This document shows positions 36,820-46,197 of a stretch of 64,000 nucleotides of DNA, piece after piece (the stretch's first letter is position 1; every line of letters begins with the position of its first letter). The notes under the pieces were generated by a model. It was not told the origin of the DNA and did no database searches. It saw only the letters and a list, made by a program, of their open reading frames with translations. Source of the stretch: Corynebacterium argentoratense DSM 44202. Lineage in GTDB: Bacteria > Actinomycetota > Actinomycetes > Mycobacteriales > Mycobacteriaceae. The stretch covers positions 1,380,583 to 1,444,582 of the forward strand of contig NC_022198.1 of the NCBI RefSeq assembly GCF_000590555.1, read 5' to 3'. Both the position numbers and the translations under genes were made by a program.

Positions 36820-37479
36820 GTGAGTAAACAGCACGAAGAACACGTGGCACACGACACCGTCGCAGACGACGCAACCGACACCACCCAGCGCCCCAAGGGC
36901 TACACCCCACCCAAGGGCAAGCCCACCCCCAAACGCGACCGACCCCACCGCGGAAACACCACCCCACCCATGACCCGCGCAGAGGCCAAACAGCGCAAAA
37001 AGGAGCTCAAGGCCTCCATGTCCAAGGAGGAGTACAAGGCCCTCCAGCGTAAAGAACGCGAAGAAGCCAGTGCAGAACGCCGAAGGGTCCAAGAAGCCAT
37101 GGCGCGCGGCGACGAACGCTACCTGCTGGAGCGCGACAAGGGCCCCGTGCGAGCCTACCTCCGTGACTGGGTTGACGCGCGCCGGTTCCTAGCCAACTTC
37201 CTCATGCCGGCTGCACTCGCGCTACTCGTGCTCATGCTTATCGCCAACTCGAACCCGAACGTAGCTGGCCCCATCAGCATGTTCACCATGGCGCTCATGC
37301 TCGCCTTCCTCATCGAAGGTGTCATTCTGGGACGCCGCGCGGTCAAGGCCGCCCGCGCGAAATTCGGCGACCTCGATGCCGGTGGATTCACCCTCGGCTA
37401 CTACGCCTACTCCCGCGCCAACCAGCCCCGCCGCTGGCGCACCCCCATGCCGCGCGTAGAAATCGGCGACAAGGTTTAG
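36820..37479 (+). CDS. DUF3043 family membrane protein
   Basis: A 219-residue actinobacterial protein of unknown function. The first 110 residues are very basic and helical (MTRAEAKQRKKELKASMSKE), followed by VRAYLRDWVDARRFLANFLMP, the family signature. Two membrane segments lie near residues 126-143 and 150-168, and the tail is basic. GTG 36820 is 7 bases after TAACCT, indicating a leaderless transcript. cobU follows after 8 bases, so it heads a cob operon. Confidence 0.87.
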   Translation: MSKQHEEHVAHDTVADDATDTTQRPKGYTPPKGKPTPKRDRPHRGNTTPPMTRAEAKQRKKELKASMSKEEYKALQRKEREEASAERRRVQEAMARGDERYLLERDKGPVRAYLRDWVDARRFLANFLMPAALALLVLMLIANSNPNVAGPISMFTMALMLAFLIEGVILGRRAVKAARAKFGDLDAGGFTLGYYAYSRANQPRRWRTPMPRVEIGDKV

Positions 37480-37487
37480 CACCCGCC

Positions 37488-38039
37488 ATGCGCACACTCG
37501 TCCTAGGCGGAGCCCGCTCCGGCAAATCGCTATTCGCCGAAGAGCTCGTGGCCGGACGTAGCTGCCTCTACATCGCGACAGCACGCCCCTGGCCCGGCGA
37601 CACCGACTTCGCTGAGCGTATCAATCAACATGTCCAGCGCAGGCCACTGCACTGGGCCACTGAGGACCAACGCGACCTACTCGACGTCCTCGACGCCCTG
37701 GACGATCGTGACCAGGCCGACCCCCGCGGCGTCATTCTTGTCGATGACCTCGGAACATGGCTAACGCACCTCCTCGATTCCGCGGGAGCATGGGACCAGC
37801 CACGAGGCTCAATCTCAGAGCACACTAATCGGTTGCTCGATATACTGTCTACCTGCAAGCAGGACATAATCCTGGTCAGCCCAGAAGTAGGCATGGGCGT
37901 GATCCCGGAGTCCCGAGCAGGCAGGCTCTTCCGAGACGAGATCGGCACCCTCAACCAACGCATTGCAGACATCTGCGAGCGCGTCGTGCTCAGTATCGCT
38001 GGGCAGAGCATAATCATCAAAGACACCCCTGTTGACTAA
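37488..38039 (+). CDS. cobU: Adenosylcobinamide kinase / cobinamide-phosphate guanylyltransferase
   Basis: CobU phosphorylates adenosylcobinamide and attaches GMP, in late cobalamin assembly. The 183-residue protein has the P-loop LVLGGARSGKSLFAEEL at the N-terminus, YIATARP near residue 30, the histidine site in RINQHVQRRPLHW and the DDLGTWLTHLL region. It is followed at 12 bases by cobT. Confidence 0.93.
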   Translation: MRTLVLGGARSGKSLFAEELVAGRSCLYIATARPWPGDTDFAERINQHVQRRPLHWATEDQRDLLDVLDALDDRDQADPRGVILVDDLGTWLTHLLDSAGAWDQPRGSISEHTNRLLDILSTCKQDIILVSPEVGMGVIPESRAGRLFRDEIGTLNQRIADICERVVLSIAGQSIIIKDTPVD

Positions 38040-38051
38040 AGGAGCCCACCA

Positions 38052-39089
38052 GTGGCCGCTGAACTTTTCCCCACCATCGACGCCCCCAGCGCCGACGCTC
38101 GAGCACAAGCAACCGCTCACCAAAACGTCCTGACCAAACCAGCGGGTTCCTTGGGGCGCCTCGAACAATTGGGCATCTGGTTGTCTGCTTGCCAGGGCGT
38201 GTGCCCACCCAAGAAGATCACCGACCCGCGCATCGTCGTATTCGCCGGCGATCACGGGGTCGCAGCCAACGGCGTATCCGCCTACCCCACCGAGGTATCG
38301 CTGCAGATGGCGGCGAACATCCGGGCAGGCGGGGCCGGCATCAACGCCATCGGTTCTGCTAGTGGCGCTACCGTCCGGGTGGTTGATGTTTCTCTTGATC
38401 ATGACGCCGAAGGGCCCGAGCGTGTGCGTCGCAGTTGCGGTTCCATCGACCGCGAGGACGCCATGACGACGGAAGAAGCGATCGCCGCGTTCAAGGTTGG
38501 TATCGCCGTGGCTGACCAGGAAGTGGACTCCGGTGCTGATCTGCTGATCGCAGGCGACCTGGGTATTGGTAACACCACCCCCGCTGCGGCCATCATCGGT
38601 TCCTTGTGCGGTGCGGAACCCGTGAAGGTTGTTGGTCGAGGCACTGGAATTGATGACGCCGCGTGGCAGCGCAAGGTCGCAGCTGTTCGCGACGCGATGT
38701 TCCGCGCGCGGGAGAAGACCTCCGACCCCATCGCGTTCGCCCGCACCACGGCCTCCCCTGACCTGGCAGCTATGGCCGGCTTCTTGGCCCAAGCAGCGGT
38801 GCGCCGCACCCCCGTCATTCTCGACGGCGTGGTGGTCACCTCCGCAGCGTTGATCGCGGATCTCGCGGCACCCGGGGCGCGCGACTGGTGGGTTGCGGGC
38901 CACGCAGGCGCCGAACCAGCACACGCCATCGCATTGGAGCGTTTGGGGCTTGAGCCCATTGTCTCCCTCGGATTGCGGCTTGGTGAAGGTTCCGGAGCTG
39001 CCACTGCTTTGCCCTTGGTTAAGCTGAGCGCCAACATCCTGTGCGACATGGCCACATTCAGCTCTGCCGGTGTCTCTGAGGCCCACTAG
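38052..39089 (+). CDS. cobT: Nicotinate-nucleotide--dimethylbenzimidazole phosphoribosyltransferase
   Basis: CobT activates the lower ligand dimethylbenzimidazole to alpha-ribazole phosphate. The 345-residue protein has the N-terminal LTKPAGSLGRLEQL motif, VFAGDHGVAANGVSAYP near residue 62, GDLGIGNTTPAAAI and the C-terminal LGLRLGEGSGAATALPL containing the catalytic Glu. Start is GTG 38052 with a purine-rich AAAGGAG upstream. Confidence 0.95.
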   Translation: MAAELFPTIDAPSADARAQATAHQNVLTKPAGSLGRLEQLGIWLSACQGVCPPKKITDPRIVVFAGDHGVAANGVSAYPTEVSLQMAANIRAGGAGINAIGSASGATVRVVDVSLDHDAEGPERVRRSCGSIDREDAMTTEEAIAAFKVGIAVADQEVDSGADLLIAGDLGIGNTTPAAAIIGSLCGAEPVKVVGRGTGIDDAAWQRKVAAVRDAMFRAREKTSDPIAFARTTASPDLAAMAGFLAQAAVRRTPVILDGVVVTSAALIADLAAPGARDWWVAGHAGAEPAHAIALERLGLEPIVSLGLRLGEGSGAATALPLVKLSANILCDMATFSSAGVSEAH

Positions 39090-39095
39090 TTAACA

Positions 39096-39974
39096 ATGTC
39101 CGGCAAAGCAGGCCACGGCCACAATAGTGCCGCTCGTTGCGCGGCTACGCCCCGCTCCGATGAAGCCCCCTCCCGCGGACCTGCGCTTGTCGAGGGCGTG
39201 GGCACTGCAATCAGTTGGCTGAGCATCATCCCCTGCCGTGGGGCGCACTTTTTTGATCGCACCACTGGTGGGCGCGCCATGGCTACTATGCCCGTCGTCG
39301 GGTTGATTCTGGCCGCACCCACCGCTGCCCTGGTAGCGCTTGCTGCGGCTTATCCCGACTTGCGCTTGTTGGCCGCCGTCGCCGTTGTCAGCACATGGCA
39401 ACTACTCACCCGAGGGATGCACGTCGACGGCCTCGCGGATGTTGGTGATGCTTTGGGTTCCTACGCCCCACCGCAACGCGCCCAGGAAATCCTCGCGGAT
39501 CGTTACACCGGCGCACTGGGGGCTGCAACCATGGTCCTCACCCTTGCTGTGCAGACCGCGGCTGTGTATGTCCTCAGCGGCTGTGGCGCCGCGGGTGTTG
39601 CACTGATCTCCGCTCTGCCATTTGGGGCACGCATCGCTGCAACTTGGGGGGCAACCCATAGCCACCGCCCCCAGAAAACCACAGGCTTTGGGGGCTTAAT
39701 TGTTGGCACTATTGCTCGTTGGATTCCGCTGCTGTGGGCTGCCGTAGCTACATGTGCACTGTGGGCCATCTTGTTCCCGATCGCGGGCAGCATGAGTCCG
39801 ATCATTGCCGTGGCAACGCTAGTGGGGTTTGCCTTGCCAGCCGGGTTTTTGTGGCCAGTGTTTGATCGGCGCTTCGGTGGCCTCAATGGTGACTGCTTTG
39901 GGGCCGTAATAGAGCTGAGCACCGCTGCAGCTGCAACGGTGCTCAGTATTGTGTGCGTCGTGGCTGGGGTCTAG
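39096..39974 (+). CDS. cobS: Adenosylcobinamide-GDP ribazoletransferase (cobalamin synthase)
   Basis: CobS is the membrane enzyme joining adenosylcobinamide-GDP with alpha-ribazole. The 292-residue protein has several hydrophobic segments and the cobalamin-synthase motifs [35 protein letters not shown] and [17 protein letters not shown] near the C-terminus. It is last in the DUF3043-cobU-cobT-cobS run. Its stop overlaps the convergent ilvE stop by 4 bases. Confidence 0.95.
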   Translation: MSGKAGHGHNSAARCAATPRSDEAPSRGPALVEGVGTAISWLSIIPCRGAHFFDRTTGGRAMATMPVVGLILAAPTAALVALAAAYPDLRLLAAVAVVSTWQLLTRGMHVDGLADVGDALGSYAPPQRAQEILADRYTGALGAATMVLTLAVQTAAVYVLSGCGAAGVALISALPFGARIAATWGATHSHRPQKTTGFGGLIVGTIARWIPLLWAAVATCALWAILFPIAGSMSPIIAVATLVGFALPAGFLWPVFDRRFGGLNGDCFGAVIELSTAAAATVLSIVCVVAGV

Positions 39975-41083
39975 CCAACTAGAGTGGTCATCCACCCGTG
40001 GGTGTCTTCGACTGTGCCTCGCTGGATACCAGTGAGTTGCTCGCGAAGCTGCATGGTGATCGACCCGGTTGCCCTGCCGGCGATGTCAAAGTCACCGTGG
40101 GTGCTCTTGACCGTTCCGACTGGAGTAATCACAGCGGCGGTTCCGCATGCGAAGGCCTCTGTCATCTCACCGCTGGTCGCGGTGCGCTGCCATTCTTCGG
40201 TGCTGAACACGCGTTCTTCGGTGCTGTAGCCAAGGTCGCGAGCGACCTGCAACAGCGAGCGACGGGTAACGCCTGGAAGCAAAGAACCGGACAGTGCAGG
40301 GGTGACGATGGTCGCTCCACCGTCACCGGTTCCCTCGCCTAGGACGAAGAAGAGGTTCATGCCGCCCATTTCTTCCACGTTGCTGTGGGTGAGTGCATCG
40401 AGCCATACGACCTGGTCGCAGCCCTTTTCTGCGGCTTGCGCTTGAGCTAGCAGCGAGGCTGCGTAGTTGCCGGCAAACTTTGCGGCACCGGTTCCACCAG
40501 GGCATGCGCGCACGTAGTCCTCGCACAGCCACACGCTCACCGGGTTGATCCCGCCAGAGAAGTATGCGCCCGCGGGGGATGCGATGACCACAAACTTGTA
40601 GGCATTGGAGGGGTGGACGCCCAAGGAGGCCTCGGTGGAGATCATGAAGGGGCGCAGATAGAGCGATTCTTCGCCGCCTGCCGGCGGAACCCATGCTTGG
40701 TCGACGTCGACTAATACGCGCAGTGCTTCAACAAAGTCCTCAACCGGCAGCTCCGGCATGGCCAGGCGTCGGGCGGAACTGTTAAGGCGTTCGGCGTTAG
40801 CCTCGGGGCGGAAGGTCTTAATGCTTCCGTCCGCCTGACGATAAGCCTTCAGCCCCTCGAAGATGGCCTGGCCGTAGTGGAATACGCTGGTAGCGGGGTC
40901 GAGGCAGATGTTGTCGTAGCCGGTGACCTGGGCGTTGTGCCAGCCTTTGTCAGCGCTCCAGTCGATGGTGACCATGTGGTCGGTGAAGTATTTGCCAAAA
41001 CCGGGGTTGTTGAGGATCTCCTCAAGTTGCTCGGCTGTGGTGGGGTTCGCGACGCGATTAATCTCAAAATTCAGTGGGGCCAT
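39971..41083 (-). CDS. ilvE: Branched-chain amino acid aminotransferase
   Basis: IlvE is a PLP enzyme for the last step of leucine, isoleucine and valine synthesis. The 370-residue fold-type IV protein has [15 protein letters not shown] near residue 90, the PLP-lysine region [13 protein letters not shown] near residue 200, NLFFV and [23 protein letters not shown] lies 7 bases before the ATG, so the transcript looks leaderless. It is divergent from pepA. Confidence 0.95.
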   Translation of the reverse strand: MAPLNFEINRVANPTTAEQLEEILNNPGFGKYFTDHMVTIDWSADKGWHNAQVTGYDNICLDPATSVFHYGQAIFEGLKAYRQADGSIKTFRPEANAERLNSSARRLAMPELPVEDFVEALRVLVDVDQAWVPPAGGEESLYLRPFMISTEASLGVHPSNAYKFVVIASPAGAYFSGGINPVSVWLCEDYVRACPGGTGAAKFAGNYAASLLAQAQAAEKGCDQVVWLDALTHSNVEEMGGMNLFFVLGEGTGDGGATIVTPALSGSLLPGVTRRSLLQVARDLGYSTEERVFSTEEWQRTATSGEMTEAFACGTAAVITPVGTVKSTHGDFDIAGRATGSITMQLREQLTGIQRGTVEDTHGWMTTLVG

Positions 41084-41235
41084 GAGTACAAAAGTACACC
41101 TGTCTGCGCGTTTGTGGCGGCTGGGCTATGGTGGGGGCGTTGGCGGTGTGTCTGTGGCACCGAAGAGGTTGCGCTTTCACAGCCCGCACCGTTGCCGTAC
41201 GTAGTCGAGCTCGATCCCCTGTGAAGGATAGTTGC

Positions 41236-42804
41236 ATGTCTAGTTTTGTTGGTTCCTCCGCTGCCGATTCTTTAGAGGCAGTTCCCGTTCGTGGTCACCG
41301 CGCGGAGGTCAAGATCGTTGAGGCTTCTTCTGTCGCCCAACTTGGCGCGGATGCTGTTATGGTTCCGCTTTTTGCTCACAGTGAAGGCAGTGACTCTAAC
41401 TATGCTAACGGTGCAGATTCCTTCAGCATCGGTGCACTCCCGTCCGAACTATCCATTGATGACGCCGCGTTGCTGCAGGCCTTGAATGCAGTCAATGCCA
41501 GCGGACGTCGCGGTAGCACCACTGTTGTCCCTGCTCCCCAGGGTGCAGCTGTTGCGCGCGTGGTCACCGTTGGCCTTGGTTCTGAAGATCTCAAACCCGC
41601 ACAGGTTTCCGACGTTATCGCTGAAGCGGTCCGCAATCTGCGCGGCGTCAGCACCCTGGCTGTAGCAACGGGAGACCTTGATCTGGAGGCCGCCCTGTTG
41701 GGCGCCGGGTTGGGCAGCTACTTCTACGACGGCCTGAAAAATACTCCCTCAAATCCCTCGCCCGTCCAGCAGATTGCGGCCATTGTCGAGGTATCGGATG
41801 ATTCCACTGACGCTGCCCTCAAGCGTGCGTCAATCCTGATTGATTCGATCTGCTTGGCTCGCGACTTGGTTAACTCCCCCTCCAACGCTCTCTACCCGGA
41901 AAAGTACGCCCTATTTGCCGCAGAGCAGGCACGCGAGGCTGGCTGCGAAGTCGAGGTTCTCGACTACGAGCAGCTCGTCGAACAAGGCTTCGGAGGCATC
42001 GTGGGCGTCGGTCGGGGTTCCGCTCGCAAGCCGCGTTTGGTCCGCATCAGCTGGAAGCCTGAAGCAGCTAAGAAGTATGTTGCGCTGGTCGGTAAGGGCA
42101 TCACTTTCGACACGGGCGGAATTTCCATTAAGCCCAGCGCCAATATGCAAGCGATGATTTCTGACATGGGCGGCTCCGCTGCGATGATCGCCTCCGTGAT
42201 CGCCGCAGCACGACTGGGCGTTCACACTCGAGTGACGGCCACCATCCCCATGGCTGAAAACATGCCCTCCGGCGATGCATACCGCCCCGGCGACACCCTC
42301 GTCCAATACGGCGGCAAGACCGTCGAGATCGTCAACACCGACGCCGAGGGCCGCCTGATCCTCGCCGATGCGATCGCACGCGCCTGCGAAGACAACCCCG
42401 ACTACCTCATCGAAACCGCCACGCTTACTGGCGCTGCCCTAGTTGCCCTTGGCCGCCGAACCGGCGGCGTGATGGGTGAAGACTCCTTCCGCGACCGTAT
42501 CGCTGAAATCGGACGCGAAGTGGGCGAGCCTGCTTGGGCGATGCCCATCCCGGACGAGGTCGCCGAAGGCATGAAGTCCAAGGTCGCCGACCTGGTGAAC
42601 GCCGGCGCCCGCTGGGGCGGCATGCTGGCTGCAGGCTTCTTCCTCGGAGAATTCGTCTCTGAGGGAACCCCCTGGGCGCACATTGACGTTGCAGGTCCTG
42701 CATGGAACGAGGCTAGCCCCTACGGTGTTAACCCGGCCCGCGCGACCGGCGCTCCGGTGCGCACAGTCGTTGCCGCAATCGAGGAGCTTGGATCCGCTAC
42801 TTAG
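41236..42804 (+). CDS. pepA: Leucyl aminopeptidase (M17)
   Basis: A cytosolic dizinc aminopeptidase. Its C-terminal catalytic domain shows GKGITFDTGGISIKPS (metal-binding Lys and Asp), GGSAAMIASVIAAAR and the family signature NTDAEGRLILADAI. The 522-residue length is normal. I start at ATG 41236 with AAGGATAG upstream; the frame stays open 108 bases earlier but that stretch is unconserved. TATGGT near 41127 could be its -10, leaving a leader of about 100 bases. Confidence 0.94.
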   Translation: MSSFVGSSAADSLEAVPVRGHRAEVKIVEASSVAQLGADAVMVPLFAHSEGSDSNYANGADSFSIGALPSELSIDDAALLQALNAVNASGRRGSTTVVPAPQGAAVARVVTVGLGSEDLKPAQVSDVIAEAVRNLRGVSTLAVATGDLDLEAALLGAGLGSYFYDGLKNTPSNPSPVQQIAAIVEVSDDSTDAALKRASILIDSICLARDLVNSPSNALYPEKYALFAAEQAREAGCEVEVLDYEQLVEQGFGGIVGVGRGSARKPRLVRISWKPEAAKKYVALVGKGITFDTGGISIKPSANMQAMISDMGGSAAMIASVIAAARLGVHTRVTATIPMAENMPSGDAYRPGDTLVQYGGKTVEIVNTDAEGRLILADAIARACEDNPDYLIETATLTGAALVALGRRTGGVMGEDSFRDRIAEIGREVGEPAWAMPIPDEVAEGMKSKVADLVNAGARWGGMLAAGFFLGEFVSEGTPWAHIDVAGPAWNEASPYGVNPARATGAPVRTVVAAIEELGSAT

Positions 42805-42811
42805 TCCTGCT

Positions 42812-43195
42812 CTAGTCCTGTTGACGCTGAGCCCGCCGCTGCGCTTGCTCGGCCCGCTTGCGCAAGATGTGATCACGTTCGATTCGATCTCGCATACGTT
42901 GCGGGTATCCGGTCTCCTCTACGTCATACACGGGCACGCCCAATTGGTTGGCTATGACATCGATGCCCTTAGGGCCGCCAATCGGCCGACGAATGTGTTC
43001 CCCATCGGTGTCTACCAAAACAACCGACATTTCGTTGACGATGGTTTCTGGCTCGACAAAAGCCTCCACCAGAGGCCTTCCTGCGCACCAACGCATCAGC
43101 TCGTCTAAGTCGTGCTGGCGAATAGTTTCCCCCGGTGCGCGCGGTGGTTTCAGAGAGGACTTGGCTGCACGATTCCGACCAAAAATGTTGAACAC
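42812..43195 (-). CDS. Conserved hypothetical corynebacterial protein
   Basis: A 127-residue soluble protein with a basic N-terminus (MFNIFGRNRAAKSS), a compact mixed alpha/beta core and a strongly basic C-terminal helix (RMRDRIERDHILRKRAEQAQRRAQR). I do not recognise a functional family. GTG 43195 lies 8 bases after a TATGAT hexamer flanked by C5 and G5, implying a leaderless promoter. It converges on pepA with 7 bases between stops. Confidence 0.75.
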   Translation of the reverse strand: MFNIFGRNRAAKSSLKPPRAPGETIRQHDLDELMRWCAGRPLVEAFVEPETIVNEMSVVLVDTDGEHIRRPIGGPKGIDVIANQLGVPVYDVEETGYPQRMRDRIERDHILRKRAEQAQRRAQRQQD

Positions 43196-43319
43196 AAGCC
43201 CCCATCATAGGGGGTTTTCCTGGGTTGTCGGGGGGACTTCAACATTACGGAGGCGGAAAAGGTAGTCTCTAAATGTTAAGACGTTAATCTCCAACACGAC
43301 CTTCAAGGAGTCTGACACA

Positions 43320-45281
43320 ATGGCGTTCTCTGTCGAGATGCCCGAGCTCGGTGAATCTGTCACCGAAGGCACCATCACCCGCTGGCTGAAAAAGGTTGGT
43401 GACACTGTCGCCGCCGATGAACCCTTGCTGGAGGTCTCCACCGACAAGGTCGATACCGAGATCCCCTCCCCTGCTGCTGGCGTTCTGCTTAAGATCCTCG
43501 CTAATGAGGACGAAACTGTTGATGTCGGCGCCGTCATCGCTGAACTTGGCGAAGAAGGCGAAGAGGCAGCAGCTGAAGAGCCCAAGGAAGAAAAAACCAA
43601 GGCCGAGGAGCCCAAGGCTGAGGCTAAGGAAGAGCCCAAGCAGGACGATGCTGCAAACGCATCGGGCGAGGCAACCGACGTTGAAATGCCCGAACTCGGT
43701 GAATCCGTCACCGAAGGCACCATCACCCGCTGGCTGAAGAAGGTCGGCGACACCGTCGCAGTCGACGAACCTCTCCTCGAAGTGTCCACCGACAAGGTCG
43801 ACACCGAAGTTCCCTCCCCCGTGGCAGGCACCATCGTCGAAATCCTCGCTGAAGAAGACGACACCGTCGACGTCGGCGCCGTCATCGTCCGCATCGGCGA
43901 CGGCAACGCCAAGCCCGCAGCCAAGGAAGAACCCAAGGCCGAAGAGCCCAAGGAAGAGCCCAAGGCCGAGGCTAAGGAAGAGCCCAAGCAAGACGATGCT
44001 GCGAACGCATCGGGCGACGCAACCGACGTTGAAATGCCCGAACTCGGTGAATCCGTCACCGAAGGCACCATCACCCGCTGGCTGAAGAAGGTCGGCGACA
44101 CCGTCGCAGTCGACGAACCTCTCCTCGAAGTGTCCACCGACAAGGTCGACACCGAAGTTCCCTCCCCCGTGGCAGGCACCATCGTCGAAATCCTCGCTGA
44201 AGAAGACGACACCGTCGACGTCGGCGCCGTCATCGTCCGCATCGGCGACGGCAACGCCAAGCCCGCAGCCAAGGAAGAACCCAAGGCTGAGGCTGCTGAG
44301 GCTAAGGAAGAGCCCAAGGCTTCTTCCGAGTCCAAGGTCAATGACGGCGATGACGTTCCCTACGTCACTCCGCTTGTCCGCAAGCTTGCCGACAAGCACG
44401 GCGTAGATCTGCGCACTGTTAAGGGCACCGGAGTTGGTGGCCGCATCCGCAAGCAGGACGTCTTGGCAGCAGCCAAGGGCGAAGGAGAGTCCGCTACAGC
44501 CGAAGCCAAGAAGTCCGGTTCTGCGATCTCCACAAAGTCCGTTGACCCGGAGAAGGCAAAGCTGCGCGGCACCACTCAGCGCGTCAACCGCATCCGCGAG
44601 CTGACCGCAAAGAAGACCCTTGAGTCCCTCCATGGCGCTGCACAGCTCACCCAGCTGCACGAGGTCGACATGACCAAGGTTGCAGAGCTGCGCAAGGCTA
44701 ACAAGCAGGCCTTCAAGGACAAGCACGGCGTCAACCTGACCTACCTGCCCTTCTTCGCGAAGGCTATGGTCGAGGCACTGGTCAGCCACCCGAACGTCAA
44801 CGCTTCCTACAACGCTGAGACCAAGGAAATGACCTACCACGACCAGGTCAACCTCGGTATCGCGGTGGACACCCCTGCGGGTCTGCTATCCCCGGTTATC
44901 CACAATGCCCAGGACATGACGCTTGTTGAGCTAGCTAAGGCCATCGTCGACATCGCCGACCGTGCCCGCAACAACAAGCTCAAGCCCTCTGACCTGTCCG
45001 ACGGCACCTTCACCATCACCAACATCGGATCCGAAGGCGCACTGTCCGACACCCCCATCCTGGTGCCCCCGCAGGCCGCCATGGTTGGCACCGGCGCAAT
45101 CACCAAGCGCCCCGTCGTTGTGACTGAAGAAGGCACCGACGCTATCGGCATCCGCCAGATGGTCTTCTTGCCGATGACCTACGATCACCAGATCGTCGAC
45201 GGCGCCGACGCCGGACGCTTCATGACCACCGTCCGCGACCGCCTGGAGACCGCAGACTTCGAGTACGATCTCGACCTCTAA
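43320..45281 (+). CDS. aceF: Dihydrolipoamide acyltransferase (E2) with three lipoyl domains
   Basis: The 653-residue E2 core enzyme has three lipoyl domains (about residues 3-78, 121-196 and 237-312), each with the lipoylated lysine in STDKVDTE. Ala/Glu/Lys-rich linkers lie between them. A peripheral subunit-binding domain ([35 protein letters not shown]) and the catalytic domain with [15 protein letters not shown] follow. Many genomes label this sucB. In corynebacteria the E2 activity for 2-oxoglutarate is fused into OdhA and the stand-alone E2 is AceF, serving both complexes, so aceF is preferred. lipB and lipA follow, which supply its cofactor. Confidence 0.92.
   Translation: MAFSVEMPELGESVTEGTITRWLKKVGDTVAADEPLLEVSTDKVDTEIPSPAAGVLLKILANEDETVDVGAVIAELGEEGEEAAAEEPKEEKTKAEEPKAEAKEEPKQDDAANASGEATDVEMPELGESVTEGTITRWLKKVGDTVAVDEPLLEVSTDKVDTEVPSPVAGTIVEILAEEDDTVDVGAVIVRIGDGNAKPAAKEEPKAEEPKEEPKAEAKEEPKQDDAANASGDATDVEMPELGESVTEGTITRWLKKVGDTVAVDEPLLEVSTDKVDTEVPSPVAGTIVEILAEEDDTVDVGAVIVRIGDGNAKPAAKEEPKAEAAEAKEEPKASSESKVNDGDDVPYVTPLVRKLADKHGVDLRTVKGTGVGGRIRKQDVLAAAKGEGESATAEAKKSGSAISTKSVDPEKAKLRGTTQRVNRIRELTAKKTLESLHGAAQLTQLHEVDMTKVAELRKANKQAFKDKHGVNLTYLPFFAKAMVEALVSHPNVNASYNAETKEMTYHDQVNLGIAVDTPAGLLSPVIHNAQDMTLVELAKAIVDIADRARNNKLKPSDLSDGTFTITNIGSEGALSDTPILVPPQAAMVGTGAITKRPVVVTEEGTDAIGIRQMVFLPMTYDHQIVDGADAGRFMTTVRDRLETADFEYDLDL
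43680..44287 (+). repeat. Tandem 348-bp repeat encoding lipoyl domains 2 and 3
   Basis: Bases 43680-43939 and 44028-44287 look identical by eye over 260 bp, at a period of 348 bp (116 codons). Homology continues upstream into the linker with a few mismatches. The first lipoyl domain is clearly diverged at DNA level, so only copies 2 and 3 are recent or homogenised. Confidence 0.92.
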
Positions 45282-45298
45282 ACACCTCTCCTACGCAC

Positions 45299-45346
45299 CA
45301 GCCCCGTCGTCTCTTAGGCCTTTCATGGCCGGAGGCGGTGGGGCTG
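45299..45346 (+). terminator. Terminator of aceF
   Basis: CAGCCCCGTCGTCTC (45299-45313) pairs with GAGGCGGTGGGGCTG (45332-45346) over 15 bp with three G-T wobbles. The loop holds a small GGCC/GGCC stem. TTGTCT follows. It starts 17 bases after the aceF stop. Confidence 0.8.
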
Positions 45347-45374
45347 TTGTCTGTTCATCCCCGGGCACTACACT
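45347..45374 (+). promoter_or_regulatory. lipB promoter
   Basis: TTGTCT (45347-45352) and TACACT (45369-45374) are separated by 16 bases. The lipB ATG is 10 bases further on, so the leader is at most a few bases. The -35 directly abuts the aceF terminator stem. Confidence 0.7.
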
Positions 45375-45384
45375 GGATCACATT

Positions 45385-46119
45385 ATGATCCGCGCACCAT
45401 TTATGGCCCCCAACCAACCCATCCGCGATCTCACACACAAACTAGAGTTTCGCCACCTAGGCGAAGTTGACTACATGGAGGCATGGGACCTTCAGGCCGA
45501 ATTAGCGGCACAGAGGGCCGCAGGCGACATTAACGACACCGTCCTGCTGCTCACCCACCCCAGCACCTTCACCGCCGGCAAACGTACACAACCAGAAGAC
45601 CGCCCCACTACCAACACAATCCCCTGCATTGACGTCGACCGCGGCGGCCGCATCACCTGGCATGGCCCAGGGCAACTAGTGGCCTACCCCATCATCAAAC
45701 TGGTCACCCCGATCGACGTTGTCGACTACGTCCGTCGCATCGAAGAAGCCCTCATCCACACCATCCGCCAACTAGGCCTGCCAAACGCTGGTCGTATCGA
45801 TGGCCGCTCCGGCGTTTGGATCCCCACCGATGACCACCGCCCCGACCGCAAAGTAGCAGCCCTAGGCATACGGGTCACCCAAGGTGTCACCATGCATGGG
45901 CTTTCGCTCAATTGCAACAACAGCCTCGATCCCTACAACCTGGTTGTTCCTTGCGGAATCAGCGATGCGGGCGTAACCACCCTGTCCGAGGAACTAGGAC
46001 GCGACGTCACTACCGAAGAACCCATCGACGTGCTGAGCGATAGTCTTGAAAAAGCGCTCTCAGGTGAAATGACGGTGGCCGACCACACCTTCGCCACCGC
46101 AGAAAACCCAACGAAATAA
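45385..46119 (+). CDS. lipB: Octanoyl-[acyl carrier protein]-protein N-octanoyltransferase
   Basis: LipB moves octanoyl chains from ACP to lipoyl domains such as those of AceF. The 244-residue protein has CIDVDRGGRITWHGPGQLVAYPI near residue 85, the catalytic Lys in RKVAALGIR and the catalytic Cys region LVVPCGISDAGVTTL. ATG 45385 fits the promoter; ATG 45403 is an alternative. An unconserved upstream extension is rejected. Confidence 0.94.
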   Translation: MIRAPFMAPNQPIRDLTHKLEFRHLGEVDYMEAWDLQAELAAQRAAGDINDTVLLLTHPSTFTAGKRTQPEDRPTTNTIPCIDVDRGGRITWHGPGQLVAYPIIKLVTPIDVVDYVRRIEEALIHTIRQLGLPNAGRIDGRSGVWIPTDDHRPDRKVAALGIRVTQGVTMHGLSLNCNNSLDPYNLVVPCGISDAGVTTLSEELGRDVTTEEPIDVLSDSLEKALSGEMTVADHTFATAENPTK

Positions 46120-46147
46120 GAAACAATAGAAACACGCATCACCGCAG

Positions 46148-46190
46148 GTTAAAACCACCTGTGGCCCTGTTTTAACAACACATGTAGGGT
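46148..46190 (+). promoter_or_regulatory. lipA promoter with inverted repeat
   Basis: GTTAAAAC (46148-46155) and GTTTTAAC (46169-46176) are perfect inverted arms with a 13-base spacer, followed by the -10 TAGGGT (46185-46190) 7 bases before the GTG. The right arm overlaps the -35 zone. This is an operator-like layout for a dimeric regulator spanning two helical turns. Confidence 0.6.
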
Positions 46191-46197
46191 AGACACC

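Noticed and set aside
43205-44840. Long open frames antisense to aceF, with repeated Ser/Gly-rich sequences
   Set aside because: The repeats are the reverse complement of the lipoyl-domain duplication; low-complexity composition, no start signals.
44896-44904. TTATCCACA, a perfect DnaA box
   Set aside because: Single copy inside aceF coding for conserved residues; no cluster and no AT-rich unwinding element nearby.
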